Origin: Pyropia haitanensis
Lineage: Eukaryota > Rhodophyta > Bangiophyceae > Bangiales > Bangiaceae
Length of the DNA: 64,000 bases
Direction of reading: 5' to 3'
NCBI GenBank assembly: GCA_008729055.1
Contig: SDUX01000004.1
Location: 3,722,172-3,786,171, forward strand
Under the pieces are notes generated by a model that ran no database searches, had not been told where the DNA came from, and saw only the letters and a list, made by a program, of their open reading frames with translations. Position numbers and translations under genes: made by a program. Shown piece after piece: positions 43,024-53,220 of this stretch (position 1 is its first letter; each line of letters opens with the position of its first letter).

Positions 43024-44445
43024 CTACTTCTTGCTGCTCTTGCCCTCAAAGTGCGCCTTGATCCACCCCGTCGTCACACTCTTGGGCCGCTCAATGGGCA
43101 ACCCGAGGGCCCGGTCCCACACCAGGCTCGCGAGCGTGCCAATCGCACGGCTCACCCCAAACATAACCGTGTAGTAGCGCGCCTCGGTCAGCCCATAATG
43201 GCGCAGCAGCACCCCCGAGTGCGCGTCCACGTTGGGGAACGGGTTCTTCACCTTGCCCTGCTCGGTCAGGACCGCGGGGACCACCTCGTACAGCATGCTC
43301 ACCATCTGGAACATCTCGTCGTCAGGCATGTGCTTGAGCGCAAACTCCCGCTGGCACGTGTACCGCGGGTCCGTCTTGCGGAGGACCGCGTGGCCAAAGC
43401 CGGGCACGACCTTGCCCGCGTTCAGGACGTCCCACACCAGGCCGGTCAGTGCCTCCTTGGTCATCTCCTTACTGCCGAGGGACTCCTTCATCTCCAGCAG
43501 CCACCGGAGGACCTCCTGGTTGGCAAGCCCATGCAGCGGACCGGCCAAGCCCGCCAGGCCACCCGAAAAGGACAGGAACGGGTCGGAGAGGGCAGAGCCG
43601 ACAAGCCGCACCGCGTGCGCCGACACGTTGCCGCCCTCGTGGTCTGCGTGGATGGTGAGGTACAGTCGCATCAGCTCGTCAAACTTGGGGTCGTCAAAGC
43701 CCATCATCCGCGCGTAGTTGGCGCCCATATCCAGCTCCCCCGCCGCGGACGGCGTCATGGAGCCGTCATGGAAGGAGCGACGGTAGATGCGGGCAGCCAC
43801 CTCGGGCAGCTGCGCGAGGAGCGTCAGCGTGTCATCCAGGCAGTACTCCCAGTAGGTGGACTTGTGCACTCCCTTTGCGTACGCCGCCGCCATGGCCGAC
43901 TGCGGCTGCAGGGCGAGGACGCCCGCATTGAGTTGCGTCATGGGGTGCATGTCCGTCGGCAGCGCGTCAATAACGGCGACCGCGTTGGCGGGGAGCTTGG
44001 ATCGCGATGCAAACTCCTCGCGCAGCGCGTTCACCTGCGCGTCGCTGGGCACGTCGCCCGTCAGGAGTAGCCAAAAGATGGCCTCGGGGAGCGGCTCACC
44101 GCCGCCAGCAGCGCGCGGGAGGGCGGCCTGACACTCGGGGAGGGTCATGCCACGGAAGCGGATGCCCTCCTCCGCGTCCAGCAGGGAGGTCTCGTACGTC
44201 ATGGCCTTGACCGACCGCATCCCCCCATACGCCTGCGTGACCGTGCAGGTGCCCAGCTGCTCGTCGCCATACGCCTCCCGCACGGCCTTGACGTCAGCAA
44301 TGGCGGCGGGGATCTTGGAGCCGAGCGCCTCCTTGATGCTTAGCACGGCAGACGTGTCGGTCGTCTTGAAGCGCAGACCCAGACCAGGCGCCGCTGACCG
44401 CGCCGCCGCCGCCCGCGCCAGGCGGGTGGCGCCCACGCGCAGCAT
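43024..44445 (-). CDS. CS: Mitochondrial citrate synthase
   Basis: Condenses oxaloacetate and acetyl-CoA to citrate at the entry of the TCA cycle. 473 residues in one uninterrupted, intronless frame from ATG 44445-44443. The Arg/Ala-rich, acid-free N-terminus ([19 protein letters not shown] up to about RFKTT) is a mitochondrial presequence. Active-site residues by homology to the pig enzyme: His305 ([11 protein letters not shown]), His352 ([14 protein letters not shown]) and Asp407 ([10 protein letters not shown]). The [13 protein letters not shown] block is also conserved. Length and order match eukaryotic type I citrate synthases. It is one of the few genes here without Gly or Ala expansions. 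The C-terminus GKSSKK is not a peroxisomal SKL signal. A C/T-rich leader precedes the ATG. Confidence 0.98.
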   Translation of the reverse strand: MLRVGATRLARAAAARSAAPGLGLRFKTTDTSAVLSIKEALGSKIPAAIADVKAVREAYGDEQLGTCTVTQAYGGMRSVKAMTYETSLLDAEEGIRFRGMTLPECQAALPRAAGGGEPLPEAIFWLLLTGDVPSDAQVNALREEFASRSKLPANAVAVIDALPTDMHPMTQLNAGVLALQPQSAMAAAYAKGVHKSTYWEYCLDDTLTLLAQLPEVAARIYRRSFHDGSMTPSAAGELDMGANYARMMGFDDPKFDELMRLYLTIHADHEGGNVSAHAVRLVGSALSDPFLSFSGGLAGLAGPLHGLANQEVLRWLLEMKESLGSKEMTKEALTGLVWDVLNAGKVVPGFGHAVLRKTDPRYTCQREFALKHMPDDEMFQMVSMLYEVVPAVLTEQGKVKNPFPNVDAHSGVLLRHYGLTEARYYTVMFGVSRAIGTLASLVWDRALGLPIERPKSVTTGWIKAHFEGKSSKK

Positions 44446-45497
44446 CGTGCAGCCCGTCTAGTAGGGCCGCAGCAGACGGGGAGAGGGAGAGGGGAGGCGA
44501 GGGTGGGGGCACAAACGGCTGGAAAGAAACGAGGAGCTGGGTGACGATGGCAGGGAGCGGATGGTTGTTTGGCGTGACGGGGTGGCGCAGCGTACCGGTG
44601 CTTTGAGAGGTCCGATCAATGTGCCTGGGCCGCGGCGGCGGGCGGCCCGCCGTTGCCACGTGCGCGCCGATCCAGCCAGCGAGGGCCTCGTCCCATCGAT
44701 GAGGCTGTGTCAGTAATCGATCGATTGCAACCAGCGGCAATCCTGATTGGTTGGCAAGTATCTTGGGCGCGCCGCGCGCCGCCGTCTACATCGGACCGTA
44801 TCAAGAATTTGTTGTGCCCTCTCCTCCCGCACAAACACATGACCAACTGCTGCTTCCGACAGCCGCATGCAAGAGACGGCTGTGGGAGCGCAGCCAGACC
44901 TCTGGACGCAGAGCTGGGCGGCGTCGTGAGCGCAACTGGATCATCATTACTTTGGAATCCAAGCGAAACGAGACGGCGTGAGGCGGGAGGGGCATGGGGG
45001 TGAGGGGACCACGCACACACGGGTTGGCCGGCAGGAGGGCTGTCCACACCGACACAAGAGCGGAGGACATAGGAAGGACAAAATAGAGTAATTGTTGGTG
45101 GCACTCTGTGTGTTCCTACTAACGGGTCTTGTCTTCAGGCATCGAGTTACTGCTGCTGGATGGTTGGGCAGCCGCAACGTCCATCATCGACGGATGCAGC
45201 TGCCCGCCACCACCTGGTGGGGAACGCCACCATTGCCTGGCCGCGGCCACGCCCGCAGCTGCCGCCTGCCACCACCCTGACTGACAAACGCCTCCGCCAC
45301 CACCACCCCCAGAGAAGGGAGGGGATGATGTGTGAGCCCGAGAGGAGACACGAGGACCTAAGAAACCCCGCCTATTTCTGGAAAGCAAACGACAGGCCAC
45401 GGCAACAGAGGCGGAACGCGCTGCTGCAATGGGCCTTCCCATGGAACCGCGCCGTCCGGCGGCCCCCCCCGTCTTCCCCCCCAATACAGGCGCCCCC
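44446..45497. other. Citrate synthase upstream region
   Basis: C/T-rich leader on the minus strand at about 44460-44540, then mixed, comparatively AT-rich sequence at 44690-45140 that is likely promoter. The left part serves citrate synthase and the right part is the 3' side of the DUF1772-like gene. No gene recognised. Confidence 0.5.
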
Positions 45498-46001
45498 TCA
45501 CCAACAGAATTGCCGAAGCACCGCCATGAAAACGCTCGCAGACAGGACTGCGCGCACGTGGTGCAGGCTACAAAACCGGCGCGCCGTGGCGGCCACCCGC
45601 TCGTCCGCGGCGGCGCCCGCCCCCCGCAGCGACGCAATGTCCTCCCCCATAATCACCGCCGTCCATGCAATGATGGCGACCATCGCGGCTGCCGCGCCGC
45701 CCGCCGCCCACGCGCCGTCCACCGCCGCCGTCGCCCCCACCGCCTTTGACGCGGCGGATGACGCAATCGCCAGCCACGCGTACGCGGCGGCGGCTCCGAC
45801 GCCCAGCGGGGCCATCCAGTCGCGGCCGGCGGGCCACCAGATGCGGAAGAAGGAGCGCAGGACGGCCGCCTCGCCCGCCGACGCCAGCGCGCACAGCGTC
45901 CGTGCATCGACAATCGACACAAACACGAGGGAGCCCGCGTGAAGGCCGCCGAGGAAGAGCGCGACGGCCAGGGCGGTGGCGTGGGGAAAGGCCGAATTCA
46001 T
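45498..46001 (-). CDS. DUF1772-like small membrane protein
   Basis: A 167-residue protein from ATG 46001-45999 (MNSAFPHATA). Four hydrophobic helices; helix 1 carries LGGLHAGSLVFVSIVDARTL, resembling the glycine-rich first helix and following polar patch of DUF1772 proteins. The C-terminal HHVRAVLSASVFMAVLRQ resembles the final helix of that family. DUF1772 includes the fungal anthrone-oxygenase-like proteins, but most members have no known role, so I do not assign a reaction. A TATA box lies about 170 bases upstream. It is divergent from Trm10, 674 bases between start codons. Confidence 0.72.
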   Translation of the reverse strand: MNSAFPHATALAVALFLGGLHAGSLVFVSIVDARTLCALASAGEAAVLRSFFRIWWPAGRDWMAPLGVGAAAAYAWLAIASSAASKAVGATAAVDGAWAAGGAAAAMVAIIAWTAVIMGEDIASLRGAGAAADERVAATARRFCSLHHVRAVLSASVFMAVLRQFCW

Positions 46002-46675
46002 GGCTACGGCAGATGGGAAAGGGAGCGGGGGATGACGGCGCCAGCAAGTGGCAGAATGGCAGCAGTAGTGGAAGCAAAGAAAGAAATACAGAACGGGGGT
46101 ACAGGGAGGGCGTGCTCGATAGCGAGGAGGGCGGAGCATCGACGGCGGAGCAGCGCCCGCCCACCGGGGACTTTATACCCTCGTGATCCGGCCCAGCGTT
46201 GGCCTCGCCAGCTTCCTACACTGGCCAGCCACCCCTCCCGTCGGGGGTGTCACCGCCGTCTGCGCGCCAACGGGTGCCCCGCCCCGTAGGATACATGACC
46301 ACGGCAGTAGGCAGGCATCGATGAGTACCTCTACGGGCGGGACCGGCACGCTGAGAACCGTCAGCTACAACGCCGACCGCGTGCCAGCGCAGAAGATGGA
46401 TGCCCTGGCCCGGCCGGAGATGTACCGCGGGGCATCCGGGCGAGGGGCGTTTGTCCTTGACGTCGTATGAGCAGTAACTACACCCAGTAAAAGTCAACAA
46501 AAATTAAATTTTCATCCCGAACGCCACGTAAAGTTTCGTGGCACGAATCTCAGCCAAGAATAGGACTTCGGCGGACGGGGCGGACGCGTTCGTTGTGCGT
46601 TCTTCATCCGTGTTGTCTTTCCCCCCCCCACCCCGCCCCCCCGTCCGTGTCAGGAGACGGTTCACCCTACACCCC
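46002..46675. promoter_or_regulatory. Divergent promoter region, DUF1772-like (-) and TRM10 (+)
   Basis: For the minus-strand gene there is a C/T-rich leader (46005-46100) and a TATA box further out. For the plus-strand gene there is an AT-rich patch (46465-46525) followed by a C/T-rich leader (46595-46675) ending at its ATG. The two halves look like two back-to-back core promoters. Confidence 0.6.
46172..46177 (-). promoter_or_regulatory. TATA box of the DUF1772-like gene
   Basis: GGTATAAAGTCC on the minus strand, a full TATAAA match in GC-rich context, about 171 bases upstream of the ATG at 46001. Confidence 0.6.
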
Positions 46676-46951
46676 ATGGAGCCACCACGGTCACCCGGGG
46701 GGGCGGCCTCCGTGCCGGCCGCCCCTGCCGTCGCGGCCGCCGCCCCCGCGCTGGGCGCCGCCGCCGCCGACGCTGCTGCCGCCGACGCCGCGACCGCCGC
46801 TGCCGCGGCCGACGCCGCGACCGCCGTCGCCGTCACCGGGGTCAAAGCAAAGGCGGCGGCGGCGCAGGGGGGGGCCACCCCCGTAGGCGCGCCCGCCCAC
46901 CCTGCCGCACCTCCACGGGACGGCGTCAGCGGCGGCGGCGGCGACAGTGGC

Positions 46952-46985
<34 letters not shown>

Positions 46986-47798
46986 ACGACGGCGGCGGCG
47001 GCGGCGGCGGCGGTGACGACGGCGGCGGTGGCGGCGAGGGGCAGGCCGGGGTGAGGGGCACGCCTGAGGCGGCGGCAGCGGCGGCGCCGTCCAAGCGGGC
47101 GGCCAAGCGGGCGGCCAAGGCGGCGCGGGTCGCCGCGGGGCGGGCGGCAAAGAAGGCGGCGGCCAAGGCCGCCCGCGCCGCCGCGCGGGCGGCAGCCGCG
47201 CCCGTCGGCGGCGGCGGCGACGGCGACAGCGGCGGCGGCGGCGGCGGCGGTGGCGGCGGCGGTGGCGGCGGCGGCGGTCGGGGCGGGCCGCCTGCGGCGG
47301 CGGCGGCGGCCCGCCCCCGCCCCCCATCGGCGGCCGCCCTCGCCCGCCGCGAGCGCAAGGCCGCCGACCGCGAGCGGCTGTTGTCGGGCGCCGCCTGCCC
47401 GACCGTCCTCGTCGACTGCCGGGCGGGGTGGTGCGCGGCCATGACGCGGCGGGAGGTGCGGAGCCTGTGCCGCCAGCTGGCGTACGTCTACTCGGCGTCG
47501 GCGCGCGCGGCGGCGGCGGGGCGCGTGCCGCTGCGGCTGGTGCTGACGGGCGTTGGCAGCGGCGCGGGGGGGGCGGCGGTGGCGGCGGCGGCGGCGGCGG
47601 CGGGGGGGGGGGGGGTGGACCCGGAAAAGGACGTTGCGACCGTCCTTGGGGAGCTGTACGAGCACTGGCGGCGGTGGCCCGTGGTGGTCGAGGCGCAGGA
47701 GCTTGGGGGGGGAGGCGGGCGTGAGGGGGGGCGGGGCGACCGGTGGCCGCGGCCACGGGCGCGGCTGGAGCAGAGGGCGCCAGCGGCAACGGCAGCAG

Positions 47799-47829
<31 letters not shown>

Positions 47830-48860
47830 GGCGGTGGCACCAGCGGCGGGGGTGGCGGGGGGGCCGGCACCCCCGCCGCCGGGGACGGCGGGGCGCCCCC
47901 CGCCCCCCCCTCCCCCGCGTGCCTCAACGGCGCGCCCTGGGCGGCGGGCGTCTCGCCGGCCGACATTGTCTACCTCACCGCCGACGCGCCGACGCGCCTC
48001 ACCGCCGTCACGCCCGGCACCGTCTACATCATTGGCGGCATCGTCGACCGCAACCGCCTGCGCGGCGCCGCGGCGGCGGCGGCGGCGGGCCTGCGCGTCG
48101 CGACGGCGGCGCTCGACCTGGGGCCCGCCGGCTGCCGCGGCACGCGTGTGCTCACCGTCCTGCACGTGGCGGCGCTGCTGGCGGCGGTGGCGAATGGGGC
48201 CACCTGGGCCGAGGCGGTGGCGGACGTGCTGCCGCCGCGCAAGGTGGGGGGGGGGAGCCGGGGGGGCGGTAGGGGGGGGGGGGTGGGGCGGGCAGCGGGC
48301 GGGCAGAGGAGGAGGAAGGCGACCATGACACGGACAATGACGTCAACGGCGACGACGGCAACGATGGCAATGGCGACGACGACGGCGGCGTGGCGGTGGA
48401 GGAGGGGGCGCCCCCACCGGCAGCCGCGGCAGCGGCGGCGACGGCCGGTGCGCCAGTCGCGGGAGGGGCGGCTGCGGACGCCGACCCACCGGGCGGGCGG
48501 GGGCGCAAGCGCCCCCGACCGGCGGCTGCCGTCGACGGCGGCGACGGGCGGGTGGGGGGGGGCGCCGCGCCCACCCGCGGCGCTGCTGCAGGCGCCGCCG
48601 CCGCCACCGCCGCCACCGCCGCGTGGACGGCGGCGGCGGCACCGCCGGTGCCGTCGGACGCCGCTGCCGCCGCCGCACCCGCCCCCGCCGCGGCAACGGG
48701 AGCCGACAGCGGCGACGCCGCGACGGGCGCTGCCTCCCCCGCGGCGGCGGCCGGGGCGGCGGCCGGCGGAGCCCCTGCGGGGCGCGTGTCGCCGCCGCCG
48801 GCCAGTGGGGCGGCCGCCGCCCCGCCGGTTGGTCTGCCGCCATCGTCGCGCGACGGATAA
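46676..48860 (+). CDS. TRM10: tRNA (guanine-9)-methyltransferase, Trm10 family, frame broken at homopolymers
   Basis: SPOUT-class methyltransferase that makes m1G9 in tRNA using S-adenosylmethionine. Start ATG 46676. Ala-, Gly- and Lys-rich N-terminal extension with basic KRAAKRAAKAA repeats. First part of the fold: PTVLVDCRAGWCAAMTRREV, LCRQLAYVYSAS and RLVLTG. The rest of the fold is in another frame: ADIVYLTADAP, TVYIIGGIVDRNRLRG, VLTVLHVAALL, DVLPPRK. The decisive signature is IGGIVDRNR (48029-48057). A shift is needed between 47725 and about 47930, best at the G7 run 47725-47731. A second, near G12 (48272-48283), opens an acidic, then Lys/Arg-containing tail (GRKRPRP) that ends at 48860. 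Gly-rich inserts sit inside the fold. Confidence 0.88.
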
Positions 48861-49463
48861 GGCCGGGGGGGGGGGGATGGCGGCGCACACTGGCGGCGGG
48901 CGTTGGCAGACCCAGGCGGGCGTCGGCGGGCGCCGGCGGGGCGTCGGCGGGCAACCGTGGGCGGCGGTGGGGCCCCCGCCGGCACTGCGCGGCCGCCGTG
49001 GTGTGGCGGCGGAGGCGCCGCCCGCCACCGCTGGCCGTTGGCTGTGGACTTTTTTTTTTCTTTTTTTTTCGTGCGCGCAGCACCCGTTCTCGCCTGGCGC
49101 CGGTAGTTTGGCCTCTGTTGGTAGTACCGGCCCGTGCCTGGCCCTGTAGCGCGTCCCAGTCGGCTGACCCAGGCCGCCGGCCCTCTCGGTCGGAACCGGC
49201 CGAGGGGCGTGCCCTGCAGAGTCCCCTGGCCGCCCGCTGACCTTCCCGCGGCGCGCCCCAGCGTGGCTGACGCCAAGGGTGCGGTGGCGGGGACCCCCTC
49301 CCTTCGAGTCCATGCTCCACAGGGGCGGGCCCTCCTCGGCCGTTGGGACTCGGCGTGGCTCGTACAGGTTTGCCACGCAGTTGAAGCCGACGGGCATGCA
49401 CAGACGCAACTCCCCACGCACCCGACGCAGAGCGGGAGCAAGAAAAACGAGGACCCCGCCCCC
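48861..49463. other. Convergent spacer between TRM10 and P450-A, with a T-rich tract
   Basis: Bases 49050-49069 are nearly pure T (T10-C-T9), unusual in this GC background. It lies about 190 bases past the TRM10 stop. It could be a termination or poly(A)-region element, or a Pol III terminator; I see no tRNA or other small RNA next to it. No gene recognised. Confidence 0.45.
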
Positions 49464-51400
49464 TCACGCAGTCGCTTGCAGCGGCGGCGACCCCGCCCGC
49501 CGTGTCACCCGCACCTCAAACGGCGTCGGCCGCAGCGTGATGAGGTCGAGCCCCGTGACGGGCTCCCCGCTCGCCAGCCGTATCTCGTACGCCCAGCAGA
49601 TGCCCACAACGGCAGTCTTCCACTCGAGCTGCGACAGCCGCCGGCCCGGGCACGAGTAGGGACCGAGGCCAAACGGGTACCAGGACGCGTCGGCGGCCTT
49701 AACGCCGGCGGGACCGCCCGGGCCACTCGGCAGCCACCGTTCGGGCACAAAGGTGTAGGCATTGGGGTAGACGGCCTCATCATGGAGGACCACGTACTGG
49801 GGGAGTTTGATGGCCGTGCCCGCGGGAATGACGCTCCCGTCCGACGGCAGGGTCAGAGGCACACTGGGGCGCCGGCTGGGACCCCCGGCCGTCGCAGGGT
49901 GCAGCCGCGTTATCTCCTTCCACACTGCTTGTAGGTAGGTCAAGCGGTCCAGGGCGGCGGGCGTGAGCGGCAGGTCCGCCACAGGCGTGTTGCGTGGACA
50001 GTCGAGGACGTCCGCCACTTCGTTGACGATGCGGTCTTGGGCCTCAGGGTGGTGGCAAAGGGTAAGGATGGCCCACTCGAGTGAGTGAGCCTGGGAAAAG
50101 CAAACATGCGACGTAAACTCAACAAAGCCGACGAGGCGGACGCAGTCACACCATTCATGATGTGGCAATAGATAGGCAGGAAACCGCAGCCACCAACAGT
50201 ACACACGTTTGTAAGAAACGCAAACTCTGTGTTGCACGCAGTATCATGACCAATGATGGATGCCTGAGGAGAACAGATGTGAAGGAACAGCAACGCACTG
50301 CAGCAAAGACCCCCTTCATCACGTACTGTTGTGTCATAGCCTGCTGAGAGCATAAGCATATAATCGGCAGCGAGACGACGGCGGTCCCCCCGATAGGCGC
50401 CCTTGGGTTCGTCCACATCAGCCAGCAACACGTCGAGAATGTCCTTGGGTGGCACAGGGTCCCACGAGCCGTCCGCATAGGCAGCCCGCCGGGCGGCCTC
50501 GTGACCCTGATACGAGGCAATGAAATGGTCGCCCAGAGCGGCCAGGCGTGTTGTCGCGCGGGGGGCAAAAATCCGTGGCGCTGGCACCATCTGGACGGGC
50601 ATCACCAGCGGGAGCGTCGAGTTAAGCTTGTCGAGAATCTCGTCCGACGGCAGCGGCTGGGACACCATCGCTCGGTAGATGACCGACAGCGTCAAGCGCT
50701 CAAACAGCCGACTCATGCGCAAGGACGCCCCCGCAGAGGCGTCGGTGGACCCCTCCGCGGCGTCGCCCGACGCCGCCGCCGCGGTGGCCAGGGCGTTTGC
50801 AAAGCGCCCGCCGCAGCCGCCAACCTCCGCGAGCACCACGCGCACGGCCATGGCAAGCAGCGCGTCGTCGTTGAGGGGCGTCTGCAGCAGCCGACGGGAG
50901 CGGGTGTGGATGTCCCCGACGGTCAGGAGCAGCACCTGCGGGCTGATGGCGAGGCCAATCGCCTTCAACAAGGACACGTCCCGTGGCGGGTTGGCCCGCG
51001 CCAGCACGTACCGCACGTCGACAGGGTTGGTAATAAAGACCCGTCGCTCGCCGCCTGTCCACACCTGCCAGTTGGGCGCCCCCGCCGCGGCGCGCCAGTC
51101 GGAAAACAGAAAGCACACGCGGCGGGCCTTGACGGCGAGCGCCAGCTGCGCCAGACGCCCGAGCAGCGGCCAATCTCCCGGGCCCGTAGGGACGGGCAAG
51201 GACGTGCCATGCAGGTGGAGGGTGTCGGTGGCAAAGCGGGGCCACGCCAGCGCGGTGACGAGCGCGGCGAGCGCCGCCGCGGCCGCCGCGGCGCGCCAGT
51301 CGCCGCCGACCAGCGCGGGCGTCGCGACCGCCGCCGCCGCCGCGGCGGCCGCGACCGCGACCGCCGCGAGGGGTCGCGGCGGGAGCGGCGCACGGGCCAT
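49464..51400 (-). CDS. Cytochrome P450 (copy A), microsomal type, one intron
   Basis: Haem-thiolate monooxygenase. Exons on the minus strand: 51400-50327 and 50090-49464, total 566 residues. An Ala/Val-rich hydrophobic N-terminus gives one or two membrane anchors. The I-helix AGYDTT motif is at the end of exon 1 and continues as AHSLEW in exon 2. The K-helix ExxR is seen as WKEITRLHP, and the PERF-like element as FVPERW. The haem loop is FGLGPYSCPGRRL, with the Cys ligand present and the usual Arg two positions before it replaced by Tyr, a variant known in other P450 families. Substrate unknown. It is a close paralogue of the P450 at 62695. Confidence 0.94.
50091..50326 (-). other. Intron of P450-A (236 bases)
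   Basis: Donor GTACGTGATG after GAC ACA ACA; acceptor TTTTCCCAG before GCT CAC TCA. Removal joins DTT to AHSLEW in the I-helix. Confidence 0.93.
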
Positions 51401-52674
51401 GACGAGTGGGGAGGGCACGGCGGTGGCGGCGGCGCGGGGGCCGGCGACTCAGCAACAGACACCCACAGACGCCGACAGACCCGAGGGGCCGACGGCGGGG
51501 ATGGGCCAGAGCACGACGAGCAAGGACGGGGCGCGCCTCTTATACCGCGGCAGCGAACGGGGGCCTGTTCGTGCGGGGTCGGTCCCCAGGCGGGGGAGCA
51601 CTTGCAGCGCGAGCCACTGGCCGGCTGTGGCTGTTTACCGAGGACACCGCCGCCACAACAGACAGCGGGCACGGGCGCAGCGCGCACGGGCGGCCGCTTG
51701 CTGTGCCGTGCGACCTGCGACGCCGTCAGGGCCCCAGCTGGACGATGCGGTCACGCTGCGGTGGCTCGCGAGGCCCGGCCAAGTTGGCAGGATCAGGCAG
51801 ATGATCACGCAGGTCCCGTGGGTGAGTCGCGGCAGGGGCTGGTGGCGGCCAACGGTTTGCCTCCATTCGGTAGACTCTTGTCGCCATCCCGGTAGAGTGG
51901 AAGGAGATGAGGCGCTCCATCATCGGTCGCGACCCCCCCCGACGCTCCCCTCTGCAGCCCCCATTCTACCGGACCTCGCCACCGCCACCGGCGTAGTTTT
52001 ACGTCATCTGTTGTATGGTACTTGTTCTGAGTTCTTGACAAGTGCCTGAATTTATCCATTTTTCCCACGTATGTCAGTGTCCAGCGGCGCCTACCATCGC
52101 CGATTGATGAGGCGGTGGCGGCCCTGGAAAGCGAGGCCGTATGTGGGCTGGCCATGTCCATGTCGACATGGCATGCCCTCTGGCGGCGGCGGAGGATAGG
52201 CATGAGAAGCAGATGAGAATGGATGGCGATGTGGGGGGAAGGGAATCCGATGAGAGGAGTACGGGTGGCAGGATTGTCTGCGAGGGATGCTTGGCGTGGT
52301 TGCCCAGCGTAGCGGGGCTCAAACGGGGGTCACGGCCCGGCCCAGTTTTTCTTCCCGAATGTCCTGCCAAGAACTTGCAGCGCCTCTCACAGGCCTTCTC
52401 AGGGCCGATAGTTTCTGGCAAGTCACATTTTGACCTGTGGAGTACATCCTAACTGTTTGAGCCACACATGGGGTGTAGACGAGCTCGCAAGACCTTGTCG
52501 AGACCACGCATGAAACTGCTGACTACAAGCAATTGTTGCTCATAGGCGCAACCAGGCCCGACCAGCACCCAGTCTTTGCTCCGGAGGGATTGTGACCAGT
52601 GACCAAGACGCCGTGCTGGGCCGAATCTAACCCATGGACGGACCCCCCTCCTCTCCTACTGCCGCGCCCACCGG
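51401..52674. other. P450-A promoter side and spacer to the ChaN-like exon
   Basis: Contains the P450-A TATA box. Bases 51990-52110 and 52400-52560 are comparatively AT-rich. I searched the plus strand for the N-terminal half of a ChaN protein (a GE-x-HDD-type motif) and did not find it. No gene recognised. Confidence 0.45.
51539..51544 (-). promoter_or_regulatory. TATA-like box of P450-A
   Basis: GGTATAAGAGG on the minus strand, about 140 bases upstream of the P450-A ATG, in an otherwise GC-rich region. Confidence 0.55.
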
Positions 52675-53220
52675 GTGAGGGTAGTGGAGCTCAATGCGCC
52701 CGGCAAGCTGGTTGCGGCCGTCGCACGCGGTGGCCTCGACAGCCTCCCCGCGTCGGTTGTGCCCTATCTCCCGGAAATGGACCTCGGCAACCGCGCGCAC
52801 TTTACGCGCTTTGCCGCCAAGATGGCCGCCTTGGGCGGTGCTGCCCACCACACGGGTGGCAGCGGCGGCGGCGGCGCAGGTGGCCCGCCCCGGTTTGACC
52901 CAACCGTCTTGCGCCACTACTACGAGGCCGAGACCCTCTGGGACGAGTACATGGCCGAGTCCGCCGCGGCGGTGCTGGACGCCGACCCGGCGTGCCGGCT
53001 GGTGGTCCTTGCGGGCACGGCGCACGTGGAGAACCGGGACGGCTTGCCAGAGCGGGTGGAGCGGCGGACGGGCGGGCGGGCGTTTACGGTCCTCCCGACG
53101 AGCGTGCGGTGGACGGTCGCGGCGGGGACGAGCGTGCCCGACATTGCGGCGCCGCTGGGGGGGGGCGGGGGGGTGGCCGACTGGATTTGGTACAGCCCCC
53201 GGGAGATTGACCTGGTTTGA
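52675..53220 (+). CDS. ChaN/DUF399-like haem-binding protein, C-terminal part only
   Basis: An open frame of 181 codons ending at TGA 53218-53220, with no ATG at its head. It reads VELNAPGKLVAAVARGGLDS, LPEMDLGNRAHF, then YYEAETLWDEYMAESAAAVL, VVLAGTAHVENRDGLPERV and IWYSPREIDLV. This order matches the C-terminal half of the ChaN (Tiki-superfamily, haem-binding uptake) family, known in bacteria and in plastid-targeted plant proteins. A pyrimidine-rich tract (52644-52672) and an AG (52683-52684) just before GTGGAGCTC suggest a splice acceptor, so this is probably the last exon. The N-terminal half was not found upstream within the window. Either exons lie in a diverged, unrecognised stretch or the gene is truncated. 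Confidence 0.65.
   Translation: MRVVELNAPGKLVAAVARGGLDSLPASVVPYLPEMDLGNRAHFTRFAAKMAALGGAAHHTGGSGGGGAGGPPRFDPTVLRHYYEAETLWDEYMAESAAAVLDADPACRLVVLAGTAHVENRDGLPERVERRTGGRAFTVLPTSVRWTVAAGTSVPDIAAPLGGGGGVADWIWYSPREIDLV

Noticed and set aside
50501..51895. Plus-strand open frame of about 460 codons
   Set aside because: Antisense to exon 1 of P450-A; basic, Gly/Arg-rich, no motif.
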